Assembly (NCBI GenBank): GCA_017161305.1 | Contig: CP031518.1 | Span: 2,480,001-2,544,000, forward strand | DNA from: Treponema ruminis | GTDB lineage: Bacteria > Spirochaetota > Spirochaetia > Treponematales > Treponemataceae | Length of the DNA stretch: 64,000 nucleotides | Direction of reading: 5' to 3' | In this document: positions 1-7,277 of the stretch, in pieces | Position numbering within the stretch: position 1 is the first letter of the stretch | Layout of the letters: every line of letters starts with the position of its first letter | The notes under the pieces: generated by a model | Databases searched by the model: none | What the model saw: only the letters and a program-made list of their open reading frames with translations | Told to the model about the DNA's origin: nothing | Position numbers and translations under genes: made by a program

Positions 1-885
1 AGAATTCCGCGACCGGTCGCAAGCTCATGGCAGCCGATGGTAGAGCTCACGGAATGCCAGCCGGAGCCGGTTATTTCTGAATATAAAAACACGGTAATTC
101 ATCAGATCTGGCTGAAAAAGGCCACTTCAAAAAGCGAGAAGATCCGCTTCAGCCATAATTTTGTCGTCTCAACTTATGCAATACAGACAAAAATCAATGA
201 AAAGGCAGTCAAGCCTTATTCTCAAGAGGCAAAAGCCCGTATTTTGTTTAAGAACGCCGTAAATCCGGATTCCTTGATTCAGAGCGGCAAGGAAGAGATA
301 AAAGCCCTTGCAAAAGAAATCATCACGGTCAACGGCAAGGTTGAAAAAAATCCCTACACAATGGCCAGACTTGTCTATGACTATATGATTCAAAACTATA
401 AAGTCCGGGATGAACTGAGGAAAAGCGATGCCTCACCTTTGGATCTTTTGAAGTCAAAAAGCGGAGACGCCTACGATATGGCTATTTTCTATACCAGCCT
501 TCTCCGCTCCCTTGAAATTCCAAGCCTGCCAATCGCTGGTATTCTTGTAGATTCAGAGATGAAAACCCGAGCCCACTGGTGGACTGAGTTTTACATCGAG
601 GGCTTCGGCTGGCTTCCGGTGGACATTTCACTGGGAATGGGACTCCCCTACAAATCATTCAGGCCGGTTGAAAACGATGCAGAATTTTACTTCGGCAATC
701 TGGACGGCCAGCATATCGCCTTCTCAAAAGGCTGGAAGGAAATCAAGCAGACAATTTCTCAAAACAGCAAGATTGTCTACCGTCCAAAAACATACGCATT
801 ACAGTCAATCTGGGAAGAATCAAGCGAGGGTAACGTAAACTACAGTTCCCTCTGGAACGACCCGATTGTACTTGGTTTATATTAA
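1..885 (+). CDS. Transglutaminase-fold protein, 5' partial, catalytic Cys missing
   Basis: The frame is open from base 1, so the true N-terminus lies outside the window; the first internal ATG is at 37. The C-terminal half has the transglutaminase-like core: a GDAYDMA segment at 463-483 followed by LLRSLEIPS, then HWW (His codon 574) and GWLPVD (Asp codon 622). The family's catalytic triad is Cys-His-Asp. His and Asp are here, but the cysteine position reads GDA instead of GDC (Ala codon 469-471). I infer a non-peptidase binding or scaffold role, or a different chemistry. It ends 12 bases before the UMP kinase gene, so the two probably share a transcript. Confidence is good for the fold, low for function. 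Confidence 0.75.
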   Translation, partial: RIPRPVASSWQPMVELTECQPEPVISEYKNTVIHQIWLKKATSKSEKIRFSHNFVVSTYAIQTKINEKAVKPYSQEAKARILFKNAVNPDSLIQSGKEEIKALAKEIITVNGKVEKNPYTMARLVYDYMIQNYKVRDELRKSDASPLDLLKSKSGDAYDMAIFYTSLLRSLEIPSLPIAGILVDSEMKTRAHWWTEFYIEGFGWLPVDISLGMGLPYKSFRPVENDAEFYFGNLDGQHIAFSKGWKEIKQTISQNSKIVYRPKTYALQSIWEESSEGNVNYSSLWNDPIVLGLY

Positions 886-897
886 TCAGGAGGTTTT

Positions 898-1593
898 ATG
901 AACACAAAGGTTTTATCTGTTGGTGGCTCTATCGTAGCTCCAGAGTATCCTGACACGGAATTTGTCTCAAAATTTGTCGCAATGGTCAAAGACTTTTTGA
1001 GCAAGAATCCAGAAGACAGACTCATTCTGGTTGTTGGTGGCGGCGGCCCTGCACGCATTTATCAGAAGGCATTCCGGGAAGTTACCGGCACAGGCGAAAA
1101 TGCGGGAACAGACGCAGCAGACTGGATTGGAATTATGGCTACACGCTTGAACGCACAGTTCGTAAAGGCAAGTTTCGGCGATTTGTGTAAGGAAGCTGTC
1201 GTAACAGATCCGACAGTTGCAAAAGACTTCACAGGAAAGATTCTGCTTGCCGCAGGATGGAAGCCAGGCTTCTCTACAGATAACGATGCCGTTCTTCTGG
1301 CAGAAAAATTCAACGCAGACACAGTTGTAAACCTTTCAAACATCGAAAAAGTCTACACTGATGACCCTCGCAAAAATCCGGACGCAAAACCGCTCGACGA
1401 AATCAGCTGGGCAGATTTCCGCAAAATGGTTGGTGATGAATGGGTTCCAGGCAAAAACTGCCCATTCGACCCGATTGCAAGCAAAAAGGCTCAGGAAATG
1501 GGCTTGAAGGTTATCTGTGCAGGCGGAAAGAACATCGAAAATATCCGTGCAATTCTTGACAACAAGGAATATGTAGGCACAACAATCAAATAA
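898..1593 (+). CDS. pyrH: Uridylate (UMP) kinase, archaeal-type PyrH
   Basis: A 231-residue amino acid kinase family protein expected to phosphorylate UMP to UDP in the cytosol. The N-terminus VLSVGGSIVAPEYPD and the glycine-rich VVGGGGPARIYQ segment match the archaeal UMP kinase type, not the usual bacterial PyrH (which begins LKLSGE). A later TDNDAVLLAE segment is the nucleotide-binding region typical of the superfamily. The start is supported by AGGAGG at about 888-893. It follows the transglutaminase-fold gene by 12 bases and is followed by a strong terminator. An alternative is another small-molecule kinase of the same superfamily, but the length and motifs fit UMP kinase well. Confidence 0.85.
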   Translation: MNTKVLSVGGSIVAPEYPDTEFVSKFVAMVKDFLSKNPEDRLILVVGGGGPARIYQKAFREVTGTGENAGTDAADWIGIMATRLNAQFVKASFGDLCKEAVVTDPTVAKDFTGKILLAAGWKPGFSTDNDAVLLAEKFNADTVVNLSNIEKVYTDDPRKNPDAKPLDEISWADFRKMVGDEWVPGKNCPFDPIASKKAQEMGLKVICAGGKNIENIRAILDNKEYVGTTIK

Positions 1594-1623
1594 GATGATT
1601 TTTTGATTAAGCTGATAAAGACG

Positions 1624-1655
1624 AAAGCCACACTTAACAAGTGTGGCTTTTTTAT
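1624..1655. terminator. Bidirectional intrinsic terminator
   Basis: A perfect 12-bp stem (1624-1635 with 1639-1650) and a 3-base loop, with T-rich sequence after it on the plus strand and A-rich sequence before it. It sits between the convergent UMP kinase and lytic transglycosylase genes. Confidence 0.9.
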
Positions 1656-2416
1656 TATTTTTTTGCCAGGGCTGTGTTGCCTGGAGTTGAATAGAAAGCG
1701 AGGACTTCTGTAGAGAATTTGCTCTCCAGATGAACCCGGTAATTTGAAATTTTAGCTACATAATTGAGCGTGTGCTGGGGAGTCTTGTTCTGCTTTACGC
1801 GGGAAGCTCCGGCATTGTACATGGCCAGTGCTGTAATTTCGTTACCGGCAATGTCCATGCAGTAACGTAAATGACTCATTCCATATTTTGCACTCACTTT
1901 CGGGTCAAAGAATTCTGACTCAGTGAGCTTTGGGAATGTGGCGCTGTTGAGCTGGAAAAGACCACGGTCAATTGTGCGGTTGGTGTTTGCATTTACAGCG
2001 TTTGACTTGAAACGGCTTTCAACAAATGCAAGGGCGAATGCAAGCGAAAGCGGAATATCGTTCTTGTCGGCATTTTCAAGAATTGCAAGGGCAACTTCAC
2101 GATTGCTTGTAACATGAGTGTAGAACCACTCAACCGCCGGGCGAGATTGAGGCTGACGATACAAAGCCAGTCCCTCATCATCTTCTGGAGAATAGTCATC
2201 TGCGTATTCTGTCTTAAAGCCGGCCTCTGCAAAATATTCCTCAGTGAAATCCATGCTATTGAGCATATTGAAATCTGGGATTTCTTTTTCCGGCTCTTTC
2301 TTTTCGGCGGTAGACGGAATCAGCATAAAAACGAGCAGACAAACTGCCAATAAAAGAGAACTGAATGCTAATGTTCCGCCGAAAATTCTAGCGTTAACTT
2401 TATTCATGCCACCCAT
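1655..2416 (-). CDS. Membrane-anchored lytic transglycosylase (SLT domain)
   Basis: About 253 residues. It begins with a short basic stretch and one hydrophobic segment (FSSLLLAVCLLVFMLI), so it should be anchored in the inner membrane facing the periplasm. The C-terminal half is an SLT/GH23 domain: catalytic Glu in FALAFVESRF, then DRGLFQLN and ALAMYNAGASRV, the usual three motifs of peptidoglycan lytic transglycosylases. The start is uncertain: ATG at 2416 or 2407, or a TTG at 2443; no clear ribosome-binding site decides. It is convergent with the UMP kinase gene. Expected role is cell-wall turnover or assembly of envelope structures such as flagella; which one cannot be told from sequence. 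Confidence 0.85.
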   Translation of the reverse strand: MGGMNKVNARIFGGTLAFSSLLLAVCLLVFMLIPSTAEKKEPEKEIPDFNMLNSMDFTEEYFAEAGFKTEYADDYSPEDDEGLALYRQPQSRPAVEWFYTHVTSNREVALAILENADKNDIPLSLAFALAFVESRFKSNAVNANTNRTIDRGLFQLNSATFPKLTESEFFDPKVSAKYGMSHLRYCMDIAGNEITALAMYNAGASRVKQNKTPQHTLNYVAKISNYRVHLESKFSTEVLAFYSTPGNTALAKK

Positions 2417-2538
2417 GATTGCAAAAAAACTATTTTCAGTCAATGGAATTTCCAGAGAATTTTATGTTTTCACGCTGAAAATTCCGCATTTAACGCGCTT
2501 TTTCGCAATTTTATTATTTTAATACCATTGTTTTACAG

Positions 2539-2958
2539 TTAGTATAAAACAACATCACTTCCGGCATTTTCCTTGCAAAAGAAGCAATACTGCTGATGTT
2601 TAGCAGAAAGTTCTTCAATGTAGAATGATTTATGTTCAAGAACTTCAGCTGGAATTGCAAAGCCAATAACTGAGACACAATCCTTGATTCGGCGGGCCGT
2701 GTGCTTCATTGCGGCCGTAAACTGCTCATACCCTGCGCTTTTATCAAAAACAGGTTCGATAAAAACGAAGAGATTTTTTTCTTCAAGAGCCTTTAGATCG
2801 TCACGGAGCTTTGCAAGAAAATCTTCGTTATACTCCTCTGCCCCGCCCTCTACGCTGCTCCATTTTACAGGATAAGCCTTGCCCTCTGTTGGAAAAGCTT
2901 CTCCTGAAACTTTATAGAGTTTGCTTTCTTTTACTTCAAATAATCGCTCTAATTTCAT
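2539..2958 (-). CDS. Conserved hypothetical protein, 139 aa
   Basis: I do not recognise the family. The protein is soluble, without signal peptide or membrane segment. The middle is charged and likely helical (LRDDLKALEEKN), the C-terminal part is hydrophobic with a CFFCKENAG segment holding two nearby cysteines. It lies downstream of the PTS EIIA gene but a hairpin terminator separates them, so it probably has its own promoter. An AGG five bases before the ATG supports the start. Confidence 0.6.
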   Translation of the reverse strand: MKLERLFEVKESKLYKVSGEAFPTEGKAYPVKWSSVEGGAEEYNEDFLAKLRDDLKALEEKNLFVFIEPVFDKSAGYEQFTAAMKHTARRIKDCVSVIGFAIPAEVLEHKSFYIEELSAKHQQYCFFCKENAGSDVVLY

Positions 2959-2975
2959 AGCAACCTTTTAAATAG

Positions 2976-3009
2976 TAAAAAATCTCTACTGTAGCTAGTA
3001 GAGATTTCC
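2976..3009 (-). terminator. Intrinsic terminator of the PTS EIIA gene
   Basis: A perfect 10-bp inverted repeat (AATCTCTACT / AGTAGAGATT) with a 6-base loop; on the minus strand it is followed by a run of Ts. It ends the EIIA gene transcript. Confidence 0.8.
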
Positions 3010-3038
3010 ATTGAGAAATAATCTTATTCTTCTTAATC

Positions 3039-3485
3039 CTATTCGGTAAGGATTTTGATAACCTCAGCCTTATCCTGAGTGTTCAAAATCTGTGCTCGTT
3101 TCTCAGCACTCTTGAAGAGCAAGCTTACTTCTGCAAGGAACTGAAGGTGTGGCCCAGTTTTGTTGATTGGCGAAAGAGTCATGATGAAAATGCGGCATGG
3201 CTCCTGATCCAAAGAATCAAAATCAACCGGATTGTCAGAAATACCAATACATGCAACCAAATCAGCGACTGTGTCAGTTTTGCCGTGTGGAATTGCAATT
3301 CCGTGCTTCATGCCTGTAGACATTTTGCGTTCGCGGTCAAGCACACATTCGCGAGCCGTAGCCTTATCTGCTACTTTCCCAGCTTTAATGAGAATATCAA
3401 GCATCTCATCGATAATTTCTTCTTTAGTTTTACCTTTGAGGTGCAATTCTACTGTGTCAGGTGTTAATACTGTCTTTAAGTCCAT
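3039..3485 (-). CDS. PTS EIIA protein, fructose/nitrogen type (PtsN-like)
   Basis: A 148-residue EIIA domain of the fructose/mannitol/Ntr group. The phosphorylated histidine is in GIAIPHGK. No EIIB or EIIC domain and no sugar enzyme is nearby, so a regulatory role like that of EIIA-Ntr (PtsN) is more likely than sugar import; this is inference. The ATG at 3485 is chosen because a -35 TTGACT (3521-3516) and -10 TACACT (3497-3492) put the transcription start on that ATG; an upstream TTG in frame is the -35 box itself. It is read divergently from the hypothetical gene at 3567, with 81 bases between their ATGs. Confidence 0.85.
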   Translation of the reverse strand: MDLKTVLTPDTVELHLKGKTKEEIIDEMLDILIKAGKVADKATARECVLDRERKMSTGMKHGIAIPHGKTDTVADLVACIGISDNPVDFDSLDQEPCRIFIMTLSPINKTGPHLQFLAEVSLLFKSAEKRAQILNTQDKAEVIKILTE

Positions 3486-3521
3486 ATATTCAGTGTAGTT
3501 TCCATGTAAGCCAAAAGTCAA
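3486..3521 (-). promoter_or_regulatory. Promoter for a leaderless PTS EIIA mRNA
   Basis: -35 TTGACT, 18-bp spacer, -10 TACACT, then six bases and the ATG at 3485. The predicted start of transcription is the A of the ATG. No Shine-Dalgarno sequence is present. Confidence 0.65.
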
Positions 3522-3554
3522 GTAAAAACGCTACCAATAGTGTAATTTTTTTTG

Positions 3555-3566
3555 TATAATAAAATC
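3555..3566 (+). promoter_or_regulatory. -10 box for a leaderless mRNA
   Basis: A perfect TATAAT at 3555-3560 followed by six bases and then ATG at 3567. The -35 region is weak. There is no ribosome-binding site. Confidence 0.55.
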
Positions 3567-3977
3567 ATGACTACAATCGATAAATTCCTTTCGGACATTC
3601 AAAAGATAATCAAATTCGACCGTGCAAACAACGGCGGCCACTACGATGCAAAAAGAGCCTGCACTCAAATCGCAAAACTTTTCGCAAACAACAACCGTAA
3701 TCTCGGTTCACTTGCACTTTCAATCAGCGATTACTGGCTCAACACCTATATCCTGGGCTCAGAAGACTTGGCAAATGAACCAAGCGAGCAGAATATCGAG
3801 CGAATCAAGGCATTTCAGAGCTTTGCCGACAGCGAAGAAGACGCTGATTTTTCAGTTCTTACATCAGATGACTGGGAAACACTGCGCGATTTCGTTGACG
3901 ATGAGGCAGAAAACCTTGACCTTGACTCACTCCAGAGCATGATGAACCTGATTTTGCAGAATGGTGCGCTAGAATAA
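3567..3977 (+). CDS. Conserved hypothetical protein, 136 aa
   Basis: Family not recognised. The protein is soluble and strongly acidic in its C-terminal half (DSEEDADF, DDEAENLDLD). The N-terminal half holds NNGGHYDAKRACTQIAKLF, which looks helical. The start is ATG 3567, placed directly after a TATAAT box, so it is probably leaderless. Its stop codon is one base before the ATG of the PflX-like radical SAM gene, so the two are translationally coupled and likely work in related processes. Confidence 0.65.
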   Translation: MTTIDKFLSDIQKIIKFDRANNGGHYDAKRACTQIAKLFANNNRNLGSLALSISDYWLNTYILGSEDLANEPSEQNIERIKAFQSFADSEEDADFSVLTSDDWETLRDFVDDEAENLDLDSLQSMMNLILQNGALE

Positions 3978-3978
3978 A

Positions 3979-4986
3979 ATGAATTTGTACGAAAATTGCC
4001 GTCAGTGCCCGCGAAACTGCGGGGTAAACAGAAAATCCTCACTCGGTTTTTGCAAGGAACCAGAATCCATCCGAATAGCCGTGGCCTGCCTTCATTTTGG
4101 CGAGGAACCCCTGATTACGGTTCACGGGGGTAGCGGCACTATTTTCTTAACTGGCTGCAATTTACGTTGTGCATTCTGCCAGAACTACCAGATAAGCCAG
4201 CAGGGAATGGGAGCTGAAGTTTCCAAAGAAGAATTTGCTGAAATTTGTCTGAGGCTCGAAGAAGCAGGTGCAGAAAACATTAATCTTGTAACAGGAAGCC
4301 ATCACGTTCCTGCAATTGCAGAAGGACTTGAAGAAGCAAGGAAAAAGGGGCTTAAACTTCCGGTCTGCTGGAATTCAAGCGGCTATGATTCAGTTGAGTC
4401 TTTAAAAATGCTGGACGGCCTTGTCACAATCTATCTTCCTGACCTCAAAACCCTCAGTTCAGAACTTTCAAAATCCCTTTGCGCTGCCCAAGACTATCCA
4501 GATCGGGCAAAAGAAGCGATTTCATGGATGATTGAGCATAATCCCCTCAAAATTGAGAGCGTTACAAAGGAAGTTGACGGAAAGAAAGTCTCAAAGGACA
4601 AAATCTTACAGGGCGTAATAGTCCGTCACCTTTTCTTGCCGGGAAGATTTTTTGAGACGGCTGATGTTTTGGAATGGCTTAAAGGCAATGCAAACGGAAA
4701 GGCAATCATTTCGCTGATGAGCCAGTACACGCCGGTTCCATTTAAAGGCAGCAAAGAAGAACTTGCAAAGCGAAAGGCATCACTTTCTTCTATAGAAAAC
4801 CGCCTTGTAAATGAAAACGAGGATGCAGATTTAAAAGATTTAATCGAAGCATACGACTTTGACTATCTTTTCTACCAGGATTTATGCGCCGACACCGAAT
4901 GGCTGCCCGACTTCGAGCGAAAACAGCCATTCAGCTACGCACTCGCCCGCCCCGTCTGGCATTGGCACTACGGATGGTGCGAGTAG
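3979..4986 (+). CDS. Radical SAM protein, PflX-like (COG1313 type)
   Basis: 335 residues. The radical SAM cluster motif is C60-x3-C64-x2-C67 in LTGCNLRCAFCQNYQ. An extra cysteine set lies before it (C7, C10, C14, C25), as is usual for the PflX-like branch of proteins related to glycyl-radical activases. The exact substrate of this branch is not established. It should bind a [4Fe-4S] cluster and S-adenosylmethionine in the cytosol. It has no ribosome-binding site of its own and starts one base after the stop of the preceding gene, which suggests translational coupling. It is not next to the pflB/pflA genes at 37-40 kb, which have their own activase. Confidence 0.8.
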   Translation: MNLYENCRQCPRNCGVNRKSSLGFCKEPESIRIAVACLHFGEEPLITVHGGSGTIFLTGCNLRCAFCQNYQISQQGMGAEVSKEEFAEICLRLEEAGAENINLVTGSHHVPAIAEGLEEARKKGLKLPVCWNSSGYDSVESLKMLDGLVTIYLPDLKTLSSELSKSLCAAQDYPDRAKEAISWMIEHNPLKIESVTKEVDGKKVSKDKILQGVIVRHLFLPGRFFETADVLEWLKGNANGKAIISLMSQYTPVPFKGSKEELAKRKASLSSIENRLVNENEDADLKDLIEAYDFDYLFYQDLCADTEWLPDFERKQPFSYALARPVWHWHYGWCE

Positions 4987-4993
4987 ATTCCAC

Positions 4994-7066
4994 TTATTCC
5001 TGAGAATCGTGAATCTTTACTACCTGTGCGATTTTTTCAATCAGCTTTTTGTTCTCGGAAAGCTTTTCGACCATGACCGGCATTCGCCATGTCCAGTTGA
5101 AAGCAGTTACCGAGCCAGGTACATTGATTCGTTCCGTCTTAACATCAGGAGCATAGTACTTTGAATCAAGGTAAAGCCAGTCCTGCAAAGGATTTACGAA
5201 CCAGGCACCGCTTGTTTTGGCCAGAGTTTCGAGAAGCAGCTGGGCTGTTTCAGGAATAAGTTCATCCGTAAAGTGGAAATTGTAAGCCTCGGCACCAAAA
5301 GAATCGATGTCGTACTTTTCAAAGAAGTGCTCAGGACTGATTTTTTCGGCAGGAATTCCAATGTGCTTGATTTCCTCACCGTACCATTCTCGCAGGGTTG
5401 AAGAGTCATGAACACTGGTCGTTACGATGCTGAGCTTTCTGTAGCTCTTAAGGCTTACGAAAGGCTGATTTGTCTTTTCCCATTTTCGGCACCAGCGGAT
5501 AACTTTAAGGCCCAGAATTCCATATTTATCGAGAACAGTTTCCATGCATGGAATATAAACTCCCAAATCCTCGCCGCAAGGTGTCATTTTAGATTCAGAG
5601 ATAAGAGCAGAGAAAATTTTTTCGGCTTGTTTCTGCCAGAGTTTTTCCTGTTTTTGAGAAACTTCGTAGAAAATTCCGCCAAGAATGTCCTTTTCACCCT
5701 GAGAGAGGGTGTTCCAGGCTCTTGTTTCGTAATATTTCCACAGGGGGGCGAATTTATTTTTGCCGACTTCGATTAAAGTGCGGTTTTTCCACCATGCGCA
5801 CAGGCGGTTGAAGATTTCCACCTGAATTGACTGGTCGATTCCGTACTTATCAATATTGATTTTTCGAATGTCAGCTTCGGTTTTTACGTTTGCCTTGAAA
5901 AGCCAGAGTTCTTCCCAACCGATTCTGTCACAGACCATGCTCAAGATTTCACGGGTAGTCTCCGGATTGCCAATGAGGCGGATAAAGTCTTCGGTAGGAA
6001 TATGAGGCTGAGAAAGCCAGCGGATGCGCTCTTTTGAAAAGCCTGCCTTGATGAGCTGAGCTTCTGTAATCGGTTCGAAAGGCTCCGTGTGGCCCATTTC
6101 AGCGGTTGACTCACCGTCAGGAATAGTCCAAAGGCGGAAGAAGCCCGGAATATGGTCGAGGCGGTAGGCATCAAAGAATTTTGAAGCAAGTCTGATTCGA
6201 AGCCGCCACCATGCGAAATTATCTTTTTCCTGACTCGGGAAATCGTAGCATGGGAAGCCCCAGTTCTGACCGGTCGGATTTTCTCCGTCAGGAGGTGAGC
6301 CGGCCTTGCATTTCTGGTTAAAGACTTCAGGACAAGCCCAGACATCGCAGGAATCTTCGTTTAGCAAAATAGGAAGGTCGCCCTTGAGAACGATTCCAGC
6401 TTTTCGGACATATTCAGCAGCCTTAGCAAACTGGCGGAATGCCACGAGCTGTTCCCAGGCATAGAAATACATATCCTTTTTGAGGGATTCATCCTTCCAC
6501 ATAGCCAGAATTTCTTCTTTTGAGAGCTTTTGATAAGATTTATCCCATTCCTTCCAGCTTGCCTGCATGAATTTATACTTCAGATATTTGTAGACACAAT
6601 AGAAAGGAAGCCACTCTTCATTTTCTTTGATAAAATCTGTGATTGTCTCATTCATTTTCGGGACATTTTTACTGCCAGCCGAATGAACGAGCTGAGAGAA
6701 CATCTTGCGCAGGAAGAAATCCTTTGAATTTACGATGAACTCATAGTCAAAACGTTCGTCTTTTTTATGCTGAAGATATGCCTCGTAAGTTTTTTTGAAG
6801 TCTGAGTCCTTTTCGAAGCAAATCTTGAATTCTTCGAGATCTTCCAAATGAATGTACATTGGATGAAGGGCAAAAGCCGAAAGAGAAGAGTAAGGTGAAC
6901 TTTGCATACCTGTGTCCAAAACAGGAAGGAGCTGGATTACAGAAAGCCCAGCCTTTGATGCAAAATCAGCAAATTCGATAAGTGAGCAAAATTCTCCAAC
7001 AACTGGAGTTGATTCTGTGCGCAATGCCGACAGGGGGATTGCCACACCGGTCTTGTTTTCAATCAT
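4994..7066 (-). CDS. malQ: 4-alpha-glucanotransferase, GH77, DPE2-like split domain
   Basis: A GH77 enzyme that moves glucan chains between maltodextrins in the cytosol. The nucleophile Asp is in RLDHIPGFFRLW, the acid/base Glu in CGEDLGVYIP, and the third acid in TTSVHDSSTLREW. About 195 residues separate nucleophile and acid/base, where short MalQ enzymes have about 50; the extra ~150 residues match the split arrangement of DPE2-type enzymes. No starch-binding module is present at the N-terminus. The start at ATG 7066 is chosen because an extended -10 TGT-TACAAT lies six bases upstream; an in-frame ATG at 7084 sits upstream of that box. It faces away from the large GH13 gene, pointing to joint glycogen or maltodextrin metabolism. 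Confidence 0.88.
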   Translation of the reverse strand: MIENKTGVAIPLSALRTESTPVVGEFCSLIEFADFASKAGLSVIQLLPVLDTGMQSSPYSSLSAFALHPMYIHLEDLEEFKICFEKDSDFKKTYEAYLQHKKDERFDYEFIVNSKDFFLRKMFSQLVHSAGSKNVPKMNETITDFIKENEEWLPFYCVYKYLKYKFMQASWKEWDKSYQKLSKEEILAMWKDESLKKDMYFYAWEQLVAFRQFAKAAEYVRKAGIVLKGDLPILLNEDSCDVWACPEVFNQKCKAGSPPDGENPTGQNWGFPCYDFPSQEKDNFAWWRLRIRLASKFFDAYRLDHIPGFFRLWTIPDGESTAEMGHTEPFEPITEAQLIKAGFSKERIRWLSQPHIPTEDFIRLIGNPETTREILSMVCDRIGWEELWLFKANVKTEADIRKINIDKYGIDQSIQVEIFNRLCAWWKNRTLIEVGKNKFAPLWKYYETRAWNTLSQGEKDILGGIFYEVSQKQEKLWQKQAEKIFSALISESKMTPCGEDLGVYIPCMETVLDKYGILGLKVIRWCRKWEKTNQPFVSLKSYRKLSIVTTSVHDSSTLREWYGEEIKHIGIPAEKISPEHFFEKYDIDSFGAEAYNFHFTDELIPETAQLLLETLAKTSGAWFVNPLQDWLYLDSKYYAPDVKTERINVPGSVTAFNWTWRMPVMVEKLSENKKLIEKIAQVVKIHDSQE

Positions 7067-7081
7067 TTTTGAATTGTAACA
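7067..7081 (-). promoter_or_regulatory. Extended -10 promoter for leaderless malQ mRNA
   Basis: Reading the minus strand: TGT, TACAAT (7078-7073), six bases, then ATG at 7066. The extended TGn element compensates for a weak -35. It places the transcription start on the ATG. Confidence 0.6.
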
Positions 7082-7236
7082 CATAAGTTTTCACAAATAA
7101 AGGAAAAAAAGTCAGAAAAGATATAATAAAAGTCTGAATTGTTGTAAAAAATTCACATTTTTTGCCAAAAGATGGAAAAAAAGTAGATTTTCTTAAAATA
7201 AAAGGATTTTTTTAGTGCAATAAAACGGATTCATGA

Positions 7237-7242
7237 TATAAT
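7237..7242 (+). promoter_or_regulatory. -10 box of the GH13 gene
   Basis: TATAAT at 7237-7242, with transcription expected near 7249. This lies downstream of an in-frame TTG at 7245, which argues against that codon as the start. The remainder of the 7085-7236 gap is AT-rich and shows nothing else I can name. Confidence 0.55.
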
Positions 7243-7277
7243 AGTTGAAATCAATTAAAAAATACTGGGGGCATATT

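Noticed and set aside
2438..2443. TTGACT as -35 box for the lytic transglycosylase gene
   Set aside because: No acceptable -10 box lies 16-18 bp downstream, so the pattern seen at the leaderless genes is not repeated here.
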